From Pollutibacter soli (lineage in GTDB: Bacteria; Bacteroidota; Bacteroidia; Chitinophagales; Chitinophagaceae): a stretch of DNA of 64,000 nt. The notes under the pieces are model-generated. The model saw nothing but the letters and a program-made list of their open reading frames with translations, did not search any database and was not told the origin of the DNA. The DNA lies in contig JARJHS010000008.1 of the NCBI GenBank assembly GCA_029269725.1, forward strand, positions 124,001-188,000, given 5' to 3'. The stretch's first letter is position 1. The number at the start of each line of letters is the position of its first letter. Shown one piece after another: positions 51,138 through 59,289 of the stretch. Both the position numbers and the translations under genes were made by a program.

Positions 51138-51145
51138 TATTTTTG
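51138..51145 (+). promoter_or_regulatory. -7 element for the TlpA-like gene
   Basis: TATTTTTG, an exact TAnnTTTG, 8 nt before the ATG. The transcript would have almost no leader. Confidence 0.6.
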
Positions 51146-51153
51146 TAGACATT

Positions 51154-52383
51154 ATGCGTTCTATTCTTTTTGTTGTTATTCTTTTTTACGGAATCGCAGG
51201 CTTTGGTCAGAAATCAGCTCCACCTCCAACAATATATCGGGCAACACTCGTACGTGAAGACAATCTGCCGATCGTTTTCATGATAGAATCAGTTCAAAAA
51301 AAAGGGAAACCCGTTTGGTTAATTCGTAATGCAGATGAAAAACTGGAAGTAGCAGATATACGAACATCCGGAGATAGTGTATGGATTGAGATGCCTTTTT
51401 TTGAGTCAGCATTTTATTTGAAGAAGAATCCGGACCAGTCTTTGAGTGGAAATTGGGTCAGAGGTACCAGTACAAAAACCTGGGTGATGCCTGCTAAAAT
51501 TGAACCAATAAAAAATCGATTTCCGCTGATCAAAGGAAATGCAACAGGAAATGTGAGCGGTCGTTGGAAGATCGAATTCACCAGGCCCAACGGAAACTCA
51601 CGGCCTGCTATAGGCGAATTTTACCAGAAAGGAAATATTGTGACAGGAACTATTCTTACACCGAGTGGTGACTATCGTTATCTCGATGGTATACTCAGCG
51701 GTGATAGTTTGTTGTTATCGACTTTTGACGGAAGTCACGCTTATTTCTTCAGCGCAAAATTGAGTTCTGCAGGAAAAATTGAAAGGGGTTTATATGCATC
51801 AGGACCTGTGAACCTGGAAACCTGGACAGCCGTGAAAGATCCAAAAGCAGTACTTGATGAAACAAGCGCTGCAATGTATCTGAAAGACGGAGAAGAAAAA
51901 TTGAATTTCAGATTCCCTGATCTTGACAGCAATTTTGTAAGTATCAATGATCCCAGATTTAAAGATAAGGTCGTTGTAATCCAGATCATGGGATCCTGGT
52001 GCCCGAATTGTATGGATGAAACTGCTTTTCTGAGTAAGTATTATAACGAACACAAGCAACGAGGATTAGAGGTGGTCGGATTGGCATACGAATATGGAAC
52101 TGATTTCTATCGTTCGCAAAGAACGTTGAAAAAATTCCGTGATAAATTTGATGTACAGTATCCGATGCTGATCACCGGAGTAACAACAACAGACAGTTTG
52201 AGAACAGAGAAAACATTGCCTCAGCTTACTCCGATAAAAGTATTTCCTTCAACCATCTTTCTTGATAAAACAGGCAAAGTCAGGAAAGTGCATACCGGTT
52301 TTTACGGACCTGGAACCGGCGAGCATTATGTTGCTTTCAAAAAAGAGTTTGAAGAAATTATCGATGGATTGTTGAAAGAATAG
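51154..52383 (+). CDS. TlpA/ResA-like thioredoxin-domain protein
   Basis: A 409-residue exported protein (signal MRSILFVVILFYGIAGFGQK). The first two thirds (about 25-255) are beta-rich and resemble the DUF4369-like domain that often precedes TlpA domains (NATGNVSGRWKIEFTRPNGN, YLDGILSGDSLLLSTFDGSH). The C-terminal third (about 260-405) is a TlpA/AhpC-type thioredoxin domain with a complete redox motif in QIMGSWCPNCMDETAFLSKY, and VFPSTIFLDKTGKVRKVHTG carrying the cis-Pro. It probably reduces or oxidises periplasmic disulfides, for example in cytochrome c maturation. The upstream thioredoxin-fold gene is a possible partner. Confidence 0.9.
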   Translation: MRSILFVVILFYGIAGFGQKSAPPPTIYRATLVREDNLPIVFMIESVQKKGKPVWLIRNADEKLEVADIRTSGDSVWIEMPFFESAFYLKKNPDQSLSGNWVRGTSTKTWVMPAKIEPIKNRFPLIKGNATGNVSGRWKIEFTRPNGNSRPAIGEFYQKGNIVTGTILTPSGDYRYLDGILSGDSLLLSTFDGSHAYFFSAKLSSAGKIERGLYASGPVNLETWTAVKDPKAVLDETSAAMYLKDGEEKLNFRFPDLDSNFVSINDPRFKDKVVVIQIMGSWCPNCMDETAFLSKYYNEHKQRGLEVVGLAYEYGTDFYRSQRTLKKFRDKFDVQYPMLITGVTTTDSLRTEKTLPQLTPIKVFPSTIFLDKTGKVRKVHTGFYGPGTGEHYVAFKKEFEEIIDGLLKE

Positions 52384-52404
52384 CACTTCGGTAATTGTCT
52401 TTTT

Positions 52405-52890
52405 TTACTTCCAGCTTTCTTCTGGAATAAGTGATACAATTTCCTCCAGGAATTTCTGATCGGTTGCATCATAGTGATTCAAAAACTCGCTGTCTGCATC
52501 CAGTACTCCAATTACTTCACCATTTCTGAAAATCGGTACCACAATCTCACTTTTGGAATAGCTGCTGCAGGCGATATGTCCGGGAAACTTTTCAACATCC
52601 GGCACAATCAAAGTACGCGCCTGTTCCCAGGAAGAACCGCATACACCGCGACCTTTACGAATACGCGTACATGCAACAGGTCCCTGAAATGGTCCCAGTA
52701 CAAGCTCGCCATTTTTCACAAGATAAAAACCTATCCACCACCAATTGAATTGTTCTTTCAAGGCCCCGGCGATATTTGCGAGATTTGCGATCAGGTCCGA
52801 TTCGCCCTCGAGTAAACCTTTGATTTGCGGTATCAGTTCGCGATATTGCTCCTCTTTGGTCCCTCTAACGATATGTAAATCTTCAGCCAT
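52405..52890 (-). CDS. msrC: free methionine-R-sulfoxide reductase (GAF-domain fRMsr)
   Basis: A 161-residue GAF-domain enzyme that reduces free methionine-R-sulfoxide. NWWWIGFYLVKNGELVLGPF and QGPVACTRIRKGRGVCGSSW give two of the conserved cysteines, and FPGHIACSSYSKSEIVVPIF the third (catalytic); GVLDADSEFLNHYDATDQKF is the usual end. All three cysteines are present. It lies 43 nt downstream of the GH16 gene's strand-mate order (GH16 ends at 52934) with a heptad array between. Oxidative-stress repair of free methionine is the expected role. Confidence 0.93.
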   Translation of the reverse strand: MAEDLHIVRGTKEEQYRELIPQIKGLLEGESDLIANLANIAGALKEQFNWWWIGFYLVKNGELVLGPFQGPVACTRIRKGRGVCGSSWEQARTLIVPDVEKFPGHIACSSYSKSEIVVPIFRNGEVIGVLDADSEFLNHYDATDQKFLEEIVSLIPEESWK

Positions 52891-52898
52891 AAAACGAA

Positions 52899-52933
52899 AT
52901 TACGTTTTACGTTCCACGTTTAACGTGGAACTG
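52899..52933. repeat. heptad array, TTTACGT family
   Basis: Units ATTACGT, TTTACGT, TCCACGT, TTAACGT, GGAACTG fill nearly the whole gap between the msrC start and the GH16 stop. Confidence 0.75.
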
Positions 52934-53743
52934 TTATTGATACACCCTGACATAGTCCACGATCATCCTGCGCGGCCAGATGGTGGAATCGACACCTTTG
53001 GCACCACCCCAGTTTCCGCCTACAGCAACATTCAATAACAAATGCATCTTATTGTCAAATGGCCAGGCTTCATAGCCTGTTTTCTCATTTTTAAAATTGA
53101 AGAAATTTTTTCCATCCATTCCGATATTCACTTCCTTCTCATTCCATTCCACTTCGTACACGTGAAACTCCTGTGAACAATCAGGTACAATGATATTTGC
53201 AGTCTTCTGGGTTCCGATAGAATGATAATATTTTTTGCAATGAATTGATCCATGGATTTTTCCCTGGTCGTACCCGACATGTTCCATGATATCAATCTCG
53301 CCGTCATCCGGCCATTGCATGGGCGTTTTAGATGCCAGCATCCAGATGGCTGGCCAGGTGCCCAGCCCATCCGGGAGTTTTGCTCTTACTTCAATCTTTC
53401 CATATTTCCAGTCGCCTTTGCCTTTTGTTATCAGCCTTGCCGAAGTATAATTCCTGTTCTGCCAGTTTTCACGATGCGCTTCAATAATAAGCATCCCATC
53501 TTCTACACGGGCATTTTTCGATCTCTCTGAAGTATAATATTGAAGTTCATTATTTCCCCAGCCATCGCCACCAACATCATAGTTCCATTTTGTTTTATCG
53601 GGCAAGCCGGGTTTACTGAACTCATCCGACCAGATCAGTTTTGCATATTTTTTTGAGGAACTTTTTGGACTATTGCTCAAAAGCAAAATACACGGGGAGA
53701 GAAGAACGAGGGTTGCGATCAGCCAGTTTGTTTTCATATACAA
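52934..53743 (-). CDS. glycoside hydrolase family 16 protein
   Basis: A 269-residue exported enzyme. The signal (MYMKTNWLIATLVLLSPCIL) is followed by a complete GH16 jelly-roll: LIWSDEFSKPGLPDKTKWNY, NNELQYYTSERSKNARVEDG, KIEVRAKLPDGLGTWPAIWM and the catalytic motif WPDDGEIDIMEHVGYD with both catalytic Glu residues (E-I-D-I-M-E). The pattern with the extra Met is that of laminarinases/lichenases (beta-1,3 and beta-1,3-1,4 glucanases). It has no binding module. A free-standing secreted enzyme of beta-glucan breakdown is the likely role. Note that the signal may carry a lipobox only weakly (ILLLSN), so it is probably soluble. Confidence 0.93.
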   Translation of the reverse strand: MYMKTNWLIATLVLLSPCILLLSNSPKSSSKKYAKLIWSDEFSKPGLPDKTKWNYDVGGDGWGNNELQYYTSERSKNARVEDGMLIIEAHRENWQNRNYTSARLITKGKGDWKYGKIEVRAKLPDGLGTWPAIWMLASKTPMQWPDDGEIDIMEHVGYDQGKIHGSIHCKKYYHSIGTQKTANIIVPDCSQEFHVYEVEWNEKEVNIGMDGKNFFNFKNEKTGYEAWPFDNKMHLLLNVAVGGNWGGAKGVDSTIWPRRMIVDYVRVYQ

Positions 53744-53810
53744 GCTTTAAATAAAATTAGTAAATGTGCCTGGGATGGCTCACTCCCAACCAGCGATAAT
53801 TCAAATCAGT

Positions 53811-53842
53811 TTTGGAAGATATCTTTTCAGGCCTTACTTTTG
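53811..53842 (+). promoter_or_regulatory. promoter of the histidine operon
   Basis: TTTG (53811-53814, -33 element), 20 nt spacer, TACTTTTG (53835-53842, -7 element TAnnTTTG). Both boxes match the Bacteroidota primary-sigma consensus. Transcription would start close to the leader-peptide ATG at 53847. Confidence 0.8.
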
Positions 53843-53846
53843 AAAC

Positions 53847-53903
53847 ATGATTTTAAACGCACATACTCACCATCATCTCTTTCCCGACCAGGTAAGCCGG
53901 TGA
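53847..53903 (+). CDS. hisL: histidine operon leader peptide
   Basis: An 18-residue ORF, MILNAHTHHHLFPDQVSR, with four His codons in five consecutive positions (residues 6-10: H, T, H, H, H). It begins 4 nt after the -7 element and ends before the anti-terminator/terminator region. Its last codons (53892-53898, GTAAGCC) form the 5' arm of the anti-terminator. The design is that of ribosome-mediated attenuation: a ribosome stalls at the His codons when charged His-tRNA is scarce. The leader mRNA may be almost leaderless. Confidence 0.88.
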   Translation: MILNAHTHHHLFPDQVSR

Positions 53904-53956
53904 TGTGATTATTGCTAAACAATATACAGGCTTACGGAAACGTAAGCTTTTTTTTT
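53892..53956 (+). promoter_or_regulatory. histidine attenuator (anti-terminator arm and terminator)
   Basis: Terminator: GCTTACG (53930-53936), GAAA tetraloop, CGTAAGC (53941-53947), nine T (53948-53956). Alternative pairing: GTAAGCC (53892-53898) within the leader ORF is the exact complement of GGCTTAC (53929-53935), so pairing there destroys the terminator stem. When the ribosome reaches the TGA at 53901 it masks 53892-53898 and the terminator forms; when it stalls at the His codons the anti-terminator forms and hisG is transcribed. Confidence 0.88.
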
Positions 53957-53976
53957 GCTCTAAAACAGAAGGAACA

Positions 53977-54834
53977 ATGTCCAATCTCAGAATTGCAATA
54001 CAGAAGTCCGGTCGCCTTTTTGAAGACTCTGTACAGTTACTAAAGGAATGTGGAATCGATCTGCGTAATGTGAAAGACAGGCTTCGAACGGAATCCGACA
54101 ACTTTCCACTTGAAGTATTTTTTTTAAGAGATGATGACATCCCTCAGTATGTGGAAGACGGAGTTGCAGACATTGGTATCGTAGGAGAGAATGTGGTTTT
54201 TGAAAAAAACCGCCAGGTGGAGATTACAGAAAAACTGGGCTTTGGAAAATGCAGACTATCTATCGCGGTTCCCCGAAGCCAGGAGTATGACAGTATCAAA
54301 TGTCTGGAAGGTAAAAGAATAGCGACCAGTTATCCACACATGGTAACGTCTTTTCTTGCAAAAAATAATGTGACGGCAGAGATTCATGAGATCAGTGGTT
54401 CTGTGGAAATCGCACCGGGAATCGGACTTGCTGATGTTGTTGCCGATCTGGTTAGCAGCGGTTCCACTTTGTTTATGAATGGCCTGAAAGAAGTTGAAAC
54501 AATTTTGAATTCACAGGCAGTCCTGATAAAAAACAAACAGCTTCAACCATTCTCGATTTCACTTCTTGATAAATTATTGTTCAGGATACAAGCCGTAAAA
54601 AAAGCAAAAAGAAACAAATACATCCTGCTGAATGCGCCCAATGATAATCTTGAAAAGATCATTTCATTATTGCCCGGAATGAAAAGTCCGACAGTATTAC
54701 CGCTGGCAGAAAGCGGCTGGAGCAGTATTCACAGTGTGTTAAGTGAAGACCAGTTCTGGGAGTGTATTGAAAATCTCAAAGCAGCGGGTGCACAGGGAAT
54801 TTTAGTAGTTCCGATTGAAAAAATGGTTATCTGA
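53977..54834 (+). CDS. hisG: ATP phosphoribosyltransferase (long form)
   Basis: A 285-residue first enzyme of histidine synthesis (ATP plus PRPP to phosphoribosyl-ATP). NLRIAIQKSGRLFEDSVQLL, RDDDIPQYVEDGVADIGIVG (PRPP region with conserved acidic residues), LEGKRIATSYPHMVTSFLAK and ADVVADLVSSGSTLFMNGLK are conserved. The last 75 residues (ILLNAPNDNLEKIISLLPGM, SIHSVLSEDQFWECIENLKA) are the ACT-like domain of the long form, which is feedback-inhibited by histidine and does not need HisZ. ATG 53977 follows an AGAAGGA ribosome-binding site; the longer frame would run through the attenuator. Confidence 0.97.
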   Translation: MSNLRIAIQKSGRLFEDSVQLLKECGIDLRNVKDRLRTESDNFPLEVFFLRDDDIPQYVEDGVADIGIVGENVVFEKNRQVEITEKLGFGKCRLSIAVPRSQEYDSIKCLEGKRIATSYPHMVTSFLAKNNVTAEIHEISGSVEIAPGIGLADVVADLVSSGSTLFMNGLKEVETILNSQAVLIKNKQLQPFSISLLDKLLFRIQAVKKAKRNKYILLNAPNDNLEKIISLLPGMKSPTVLPLAESGWSSIHSVLSEDQFWECIENLKAAGAQGILVVPIEKMVI

Positions 54835-54857
54835 TTCAATTCATAAAACATTAGAAC

Positions 54858-56147
54858 ATGAAGATTTACAGGTATCCGGAAAAAGAAGATTGGGAACGAA
54901 TAATAAAACGACCTGAATTTGATCAGTCGTCATTGTTTGAATCGGTTGAAAAAATTCTTCAGTCAGTTAAAACAGAGGGTGACCTTGCAGTAAAACGATT
55001 CACACAGCAATTTGATAAGGTTGTTCGTGATGAAATTTATGTAACGGAATCTGAAAAAGAAATGGCAATCTCATCATTGCCTGAAGAGATTCGTTCGTCA
55101 ATAGAGCTCGCTGCAAAAAATATTCGACGTTTTCATCAGGTGCAACTCGTGGCTCCCCAGGTTATCGAAACCATGCCTGGCATAATATGCTGGAGAAAAT
55201 CCGTAGCCATTGAAAAGGTGGGATTCTATATTCCCGGTGGTACGGCACCCTTATTTTCTACGATATTGATGTTGGGTATCCCGGCGTCTATCGCCGGATG
55301 CAAAGAAATTATTCTTTGTACTCCGCCGGGACGTGATGGGAAAATTCATCCTGCCATTTTATACACCGCCGGCATTTGTGGAATCAAAAACGTATTTGCT
55401 GTCGGCGGCGTACAGGCTATAGGTGCGATGGCTTATGGAACAGCGACCATTCCGAAAGTGGATAAGATCTTCGGTCCCGGTAATCAGTATGTAACGGCCG
55501 CTAAACAACTTATACAACAAAAAGGTGTGGCGATTGATATGCCTGCAGGGCCAAGTGAAGTATGTGTTCTTGCAGATGAGGAAGCATCACCTGCATTCAT
55601 TGCAGCTGATCTGATTTCGCAGGCGGAGCATGGTGCGGATTCGCAGGTGCTGCTGGTATCGACAAGTGATGATCTTGTGACATTGACGATCGCCGAACTG
55701 GAGAAACAATTATCAGCAATACCCAGACGTGAGTTTGCCGCGAAAGCACTTCAATACAGCAATGCTGTTGTAACGAGAAATATTTCGGATGCATTGGATA
55801 TCGTCAATGCATATGCGCCGGAACACCTGATTATTATGAGTAAGAACGATGAAGAACTGGCTGAAAAAATCATTTCGGCAGGATCAGTGTTTCTTGGAAG
55901 TTTTTCTCCTGAGAGTGTTGGTGATTATGCAAGCGGCACTAATCACACATTGCCGACAAATGGGTATGCAAAAGCGTATAGCGGAGTAAGTGTTGATAGC
56001 TTCGTGAAAAAGATCACCTATCAGAAGCTGACGCGTGAAGGACTACATGCGATTGGTCCGGCAGTAATTACGATGGCGGAATGCGAAGGGCTGACAGGTC
56101 ATGCCGAAGCGGTGAGAGTGAGGTTAGCGACGATAGGTGAGAAGTAG
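54858..56147 (+). CDS. hisD: histidinol dehydrogenase
   Basis: A 429-residue zinc enzyme that makes the last two oxidations, histidinol to histidine. VEKVGFYIPGGTAPLFSTIL, VGGVQAIGAMAYGTATIPKV, DKIFGPGNQYVTAAKQLIQQ, VAIDMPAGPSEVCVLADEEA, ADLISQAEHGADSQVLLVST (zinc ligands Gln, His), and SVGDYASGTNHTLPTNGYAK with TGHAEAVRVR (further zinc His) are all intact. It starts 23 nt after hisG. Its TAG stop begins an AGTTGAA/GGTTATA heptad array, and a 287-bp gap separates it from hisC. Confidence 0.97.
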   Translation: MKIYRYPEKEDWERIIKRPEFDQSSLFESVEKILQSVKTEGDLAVKRFTQQFDKVVRDEIYVTESEKEMAISSLPEEIRSSIELAAKNIRRFHQVQLVAPQVIETMPGIICWRKSVAIEKVGFYIPGGTAPLFSTILMLGIPASIAGCKEIILCTPPGRDGKIHPAILYTAGICGIKNVFAVGGVQAIGAMAYGTATIPKVDKIFGPGNQYVTAAKQLIQQKGVAIDMPAGPSEVCVLADEEASPAFIAADLISQAEHGADSQVLLVSTSDDLVTLTIAELEKQLSAIPRREFAAKALQYSNAVVTRNISDALDIVNAYAPEHLIIMSKNDEELAEKIISAGSVFLGSFSPESVGDYASGTNHTLPTNGYAKAYSGVSVDSFVKKITYQKLTREGLHAIGPAVITMAECEGLTGHAEAVRVRLATIGEK

Positions 56148-56198
56148 TTGAAAGTTGAAGGTATAAGTTGAAGGTTATAAGTTTTAGGTTATAAGTTA
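56145..56198. repeat. heptad array, AGTTGAA/GGTTATA family
   Basis: It begins with the hisD stop codon: TAGTTGA, AAGTTGA, then GGTATA, AGTTGAA, GGTTATA, AGTTTTA, GGTTATA, AGTTAGC. One unit is six bases long; all others are seven. Confidence 0.75.
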
Positions 56199-56434
56199 GC
56201 CTTCGCGAGTGCCAATGCATTTATACTTGCGATCAGAAGAAAGGTTCATGTTCCTGTTTGTAGCCGTCGGAAGAGCGGGTACGATTAAATGTAAGAAGCA
56301 AGAGCTGTGAAGTAAGTGGTACATGGTGTTTGTGAACAGCCCCGGGCTTCAGCCAGGAGATAGTTAAATAAAAGGAAAGTTTTATTAATAGCCCTTTACT
56401 TTAACAGGGCAAATGGAGATAGAAAAATCAAACA
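56199..56434. other. hisD-hisC gap with a CCCGGGCTTCAGCC-type repeat segment
   Basis: No ORF. At 56338-56420 are CCCCGGGCTTCAGCCAGG and TAGCCCTTTACTTTAACAGG, segments that look like a dispersed Bacteroidota repeat (GGCTGAAGCCCGGG palindromes). A new promoter for hisC could lie here but is not obvious. Confidence 0.4.
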
Positions 56435-57490
56435 ATGCAATTCGATCTGGAATCTTTGGTTAGAGAGAATATTAAAAAGCTGGTACCTTATTCTTCTGCG
56501 CGGGATGAGTTTCACGGCGAAGCAAAAATATTTATCGACGCGAATGAGAATTCATTGGGCTCACCGTTGACAAAATGGTACAACCGATATCCTGATCCGT
56601 ATCAGCAGGAATTGAAAGAAAAGCTGAGTGAAATAAAAGCTGTACCGAAAGAGAATATTTTTATCGGTAATGGTAGTGATGAAGTGATAGATATTCTCTA
56701 TCGTGCGTTTTGCGAACCGGCAAAAGACAATGTGATTATTTGTCCGCCAACTTATGGGATGTATGAAGTGAGTGCGAATATCAATAACGTGATATTGAAA
56801 AAAGTAAACCTGACCAAAGATTTTCAACTCGACCTTCCTGCACTTGAGGAGGCAGTGGATGAAAATACCAAAATCATCTGGCTTTGTTCCCCCAATAACC
56901 CCACAGCAAATTCGCTCAACCGGGAAGATATTGAGATCATCTTAAATAATTTTCCGGGAATTGTTGTGGTAGATGAAGCGTATATAAATTTTTCCAGGCA
57001 TCGTTCCTTTGTCCAGGAACTAAAAGAATATCCTAACCTGGTGGTGATGCAAACGCTCAGTAAAGCGTGGGGACTTGCAGCATTACGCATCGGTATGGCA
57101 TTTGCAGATGAATATATCGTAAGGGTGATGAACAAGATCAAACCTCCTTATAATATCAGCCAGGCAGCCCAGGAACTGGCATCGAAGGCATTGGATGAAG
57201 TGGACCAGGTGAATGATATGATACGTTTACTGGTAGAAGAAAGAAAATCACTCGAGGAAAAACTGAAACTCATTTCGGTCGTGAAGCATATCTATCCCTC
57301 GGATGCAAACTTTTTATTGGTGAGGGTAACCGATGCGAAATCGATATATAATTACTTACTCGGGAAAAGCATCGTGGTGAGGGACAGGAGTAAAGTAGAG
57401 CTCTGCGAGGGCTGCCTGCGGATTACCGTTGGAAGTCCGAATGAAAATAAAGTTTTACTGGAAGCCATGGCTACTTATCCTGGTAGGTGA
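56435..57490 (+). CDS. hisC: histidinol-phosphate aminotransferase
   Basis: A 351-residue class-I/II PLP aminotransferase that converts imidazole acetol phosphate and glutamate to histidinol phosphate. FIDANENSLGSPLTKWYNRY, NIFIGNGSDEVIDILYRAFC, WLCSPNNPTANSLNREDIEI (PLP Asn), VVVDEAYINFSRHRSFVQEL (PLP Asp/Tyr) and MQTLSKAWGLAALRIGMAFA with the Schiff-base Lys are as expected. The family Arg at the C-terminus is in GCLRITVGSPNEN. The next gene in the usual order would be hisB, but two unrelated redox genes lie between. Confidence 0.96.
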   Translation: MQFDLESLVRENIKKLVPYSSARDEFHGEAKIFIDANENSLGSPLTKWYNRYPDPYQQELKEKLSEIKAVPKENIFIGNGSDEVIDILYRAFCEPAKDNVIICPPTYGMYEVSANINNVILKKVNLTKDFQLDLPALEEAVDENTKIIWLCSPNNPTANSLNREDIEIILNNFPGIVVVDEAYINFSRHRSFVQELKEYPNLVVMQTLSKAWGLAALRIGMAFADEYIVRVMNKIKPPYNISQAAQELASKALDEVDQVNDMIRLLVEERKSLEEKLKLISVVKHIYPSDANFLLVRVTDAKSIYNYLLGKSIVVRDRSKVELCEGCLRITVGSPNENKVLLEAMATYPGR

Positions 57491-57533
57491 CTGCAGGAAA
57501 TAGTTTAATTTTAGTTACTCCAAATTTTAAATC

Positions 57534-58808
57534 ATGAAATCAAAATTCAGTTTATTTCTGCTGATGTCTTTGTTTCTGATGCATGTTTCTTTTGCTGGTG
57601 ATACCACAAAACTTCGCAAAACAGTTAAGGTTCCAGATGAGGTAAATGGTGGAATTACCTTGCCTGCAGGTTTCAATGCGGTTGTAGTAGCCGATACCCT
57701 TGGTGTGGCAAGACATATTGCCGTAGATGCTAACGGTGATTTGTATGTGAAACTGGGCCGCGTGAAAGGTGGCGGCGGGATCGTTCGGCTTCGGGATAAA
57801 AATGGTGATGGGAAAGCCGATGAGATAAAAACATTTGGTGATTTTAATGGTTCTGGGATTGCGGTCAAAAACAATGTGCTTTACGCAACATCGGATGATG
57901 CAGTGTTCAAATACAATATCGTAAATAATGAAGTGGTCAATCAACCGGAGAAGATCGTACAGGGTTTGGTGAATAAACGTCAGCATGCATCAAAGACAAT
58001 TACGCTTGACAATGCCGGAAATATATATGTGAATATTGGTGCCCCAAGTAATGTTTGTCAGACTTCTGACAGGCAGAAAGGTTCCATGGGAATGAAACCT
58101 TGTCCGATTCTGGATTCAGCTGGTGGTATCTGGCAATTTAAAACAAACGTTGCGGGTCAATCGTATAATAACGGTGTACGCTATGCGACAGGTTTGAGAA
58201 ATGTAGTTGGCCTTGACTGGAACAGTGAAGTAAATGAACTGTATGCTACACAGCATGGTCGTGACATGCTTTTTCAATGGTATCCTGAAATGTTTAATCA
58301 ACAGGAAGGTGCTGTTAATCCTGCTGAAGAATTATTCCGGTTGAAACCCGGAGCTGATGCCGGATGGCCATATTGTTATTTTGATATCGGCAAGAAACAA
58401 AAGATGCTGAATCCTGAATATGGTGGCGACAGAACAAAAGTGGGAGAGTGCGCAGAAAAGGTTCAATCTATCGTTCAGTTTCCTGGTCACCTTGCACCAA
58501 ATGCAATCGTGTTTTATAATGGAACTGCATTTCCCGAGAAATATCGCAATGGCGCATTCATTGCATTTCATGGATCATGGAACCGGGCGCCCGAGCCACA
58601 GGCAGGATATTTTGTGGTGTTTGTACCTATGAAGAATGGTTCACCTACAGGCGAGTGGGAAGTCTTTGCAGATAATTTTGCCGGCGCGGTTAAAGAACCT
58701 GCAAAAGCGACCTATCGTCCCTGCGGTCTCGCGGTTGGACCAGATGGTGCTTTATATGTATCAGATGATCAGAAAGGAAGAATCTGGAAAATCACTTATG
58801 CACGTTAA
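57534..58808 (+). CDS. PQQ-type sugar/sorbosone dehydrogenase-like propeller, secreted
   Basis: A 424-residue exported protein (signal MKSKFSLFLLMSLFLMHVSF, Ala). It is a six-bladed propeller like soluble glucose/sorbosone dehydrogenases: HIAVDANGDLYVKLGRVKGG, TITLDNAGNIYVNIGAPSNV, NGVRYATGLRNVVGLDWNSE, YATQHGRDMLFQWYPEMFNQ and FIAFHGSWNRAPEPQAGYFV. His, Arg and Trp residues in these motifs fit the PQQ site. Cysteines in NVCQTSDRQ...KPCP may form a disulfide. The neighbouring cytochrome c gene (40 nt downstream) is its likely electron acceptor. The last sense codon and stop lie in a heptad array. Confidence 0.88.
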   Translation: MKSKFSLFLLMSLFLMHVSFAGDTTKLRKTVKVPDEVNGGITLPAGFNAVVVADTLGVARHIAVDANGDLYVKLGRVKGGGGIVRLRDKNGDGKADEIKTFGDFNGSGIAVKNNVLYATSDDAVFKYNIVNNEVVNQPEKIVQGLVNKRQHASKTITLDNAGNIYVNIGAPSNVCQTSDRQKGSMGMKPCPILDSAGGIWQFKTNVAGQSYNNGVRYATGLRNVVGLDWNSEVNELYATQHGRDMLFQWYPEMFNQQEGAVNPAEELFRLKPGADAGWPYCYFDIGKKQKMLNPEYGGDRTKVGECAEKVQSIVQFPGHLAPNAIVFYNGTAFPEKYRNGAFIAFHGSWNRAPEPQAGYFVVFVPMKNGSPTGEWEVFADNFAGAVKEPAKATYRPCGLAVGPDGALYVSDDQKGRIWKITYAR

Positions 58809-58829
58809 ACGTAGAACGTAGAACGTTAG
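58802..58829. repeat. heptad array, AACGTAG family
   Basis: ACGTTAA, ACGTAGA, ACGTAGA, ACGTTAG. The first unit contains the final Arg codon and TAA stop of the sugar dehydrogenase. Confidence 0.75.
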
Positions 58830-58848
58830 ACCACGAAAATTATAAATC

Positions 58849-59268
58849 ATGATGAAAATTAAAATGACTGTATTGTTGATATGTTTTTTCGTTATTGGGC
58901 TTATTTCCTGGCAGCAACCTGATTTGAAAGCGTCGATTGAAAGAGGACAGAAAGTGTATGAAACTTATTGCCTTGGATGTCACCAGTCGGATGGCTCAGG
59001 TGTACCCCGGTTGAATCCACCATTGTCAAAAACAACTTATGTAACCGGTGACAAAAAGAAATTGATAACTGTAGTACTTGCGGGGCTGGACACAGAAATT
59101 GAGATCAATGGTGAAGTTTATAACAACGTAATGGCTCCTCATGATTTTCTGAAAGACCAGGAAATTGCTGATGTACTCACTTATGTAAGAAACAGTTTCG
59201 GTAATAAGGCAGCAGCGATTACACCAGCAGACGTAAAGAATGTACGTGCATCACTCACAAAAAAATGA
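58849..59268 (+). CDS. secreted cytochrome c (class I)
   Basis: A 139-residue exported protein. The signal is [20 protein letters not shown], and the mature part is a mono-haem cytochrome: [20 protein letters not shown] (C-x-x-C-H) and the distal ligand in [20 protein letters not shown] (Met). The C-terminal helix [20 protein letters not shown] is typical of the cytochromes paired with PQQ dehydrogenases. It is 40 nt downstream of the dehydrogenase gene and likely takes electrons from it to a terminal oxidase. Confidence 0.93.
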   Translation: MMKIKMTVLLICFFVIGLISWQQPDLKASIERGQKVYETYCLGCHQSDGSGVPRLNPPLSKTTYVTGDKKKLITVVLAGLDTEIEINGEVYNNVMAPHDFLKDQEIADVLTYVRNSFGNKAAAITPADVKNVRASLTKK

Positions 59269-59289
59269 ACTGCATACTAAAAAAACTAC

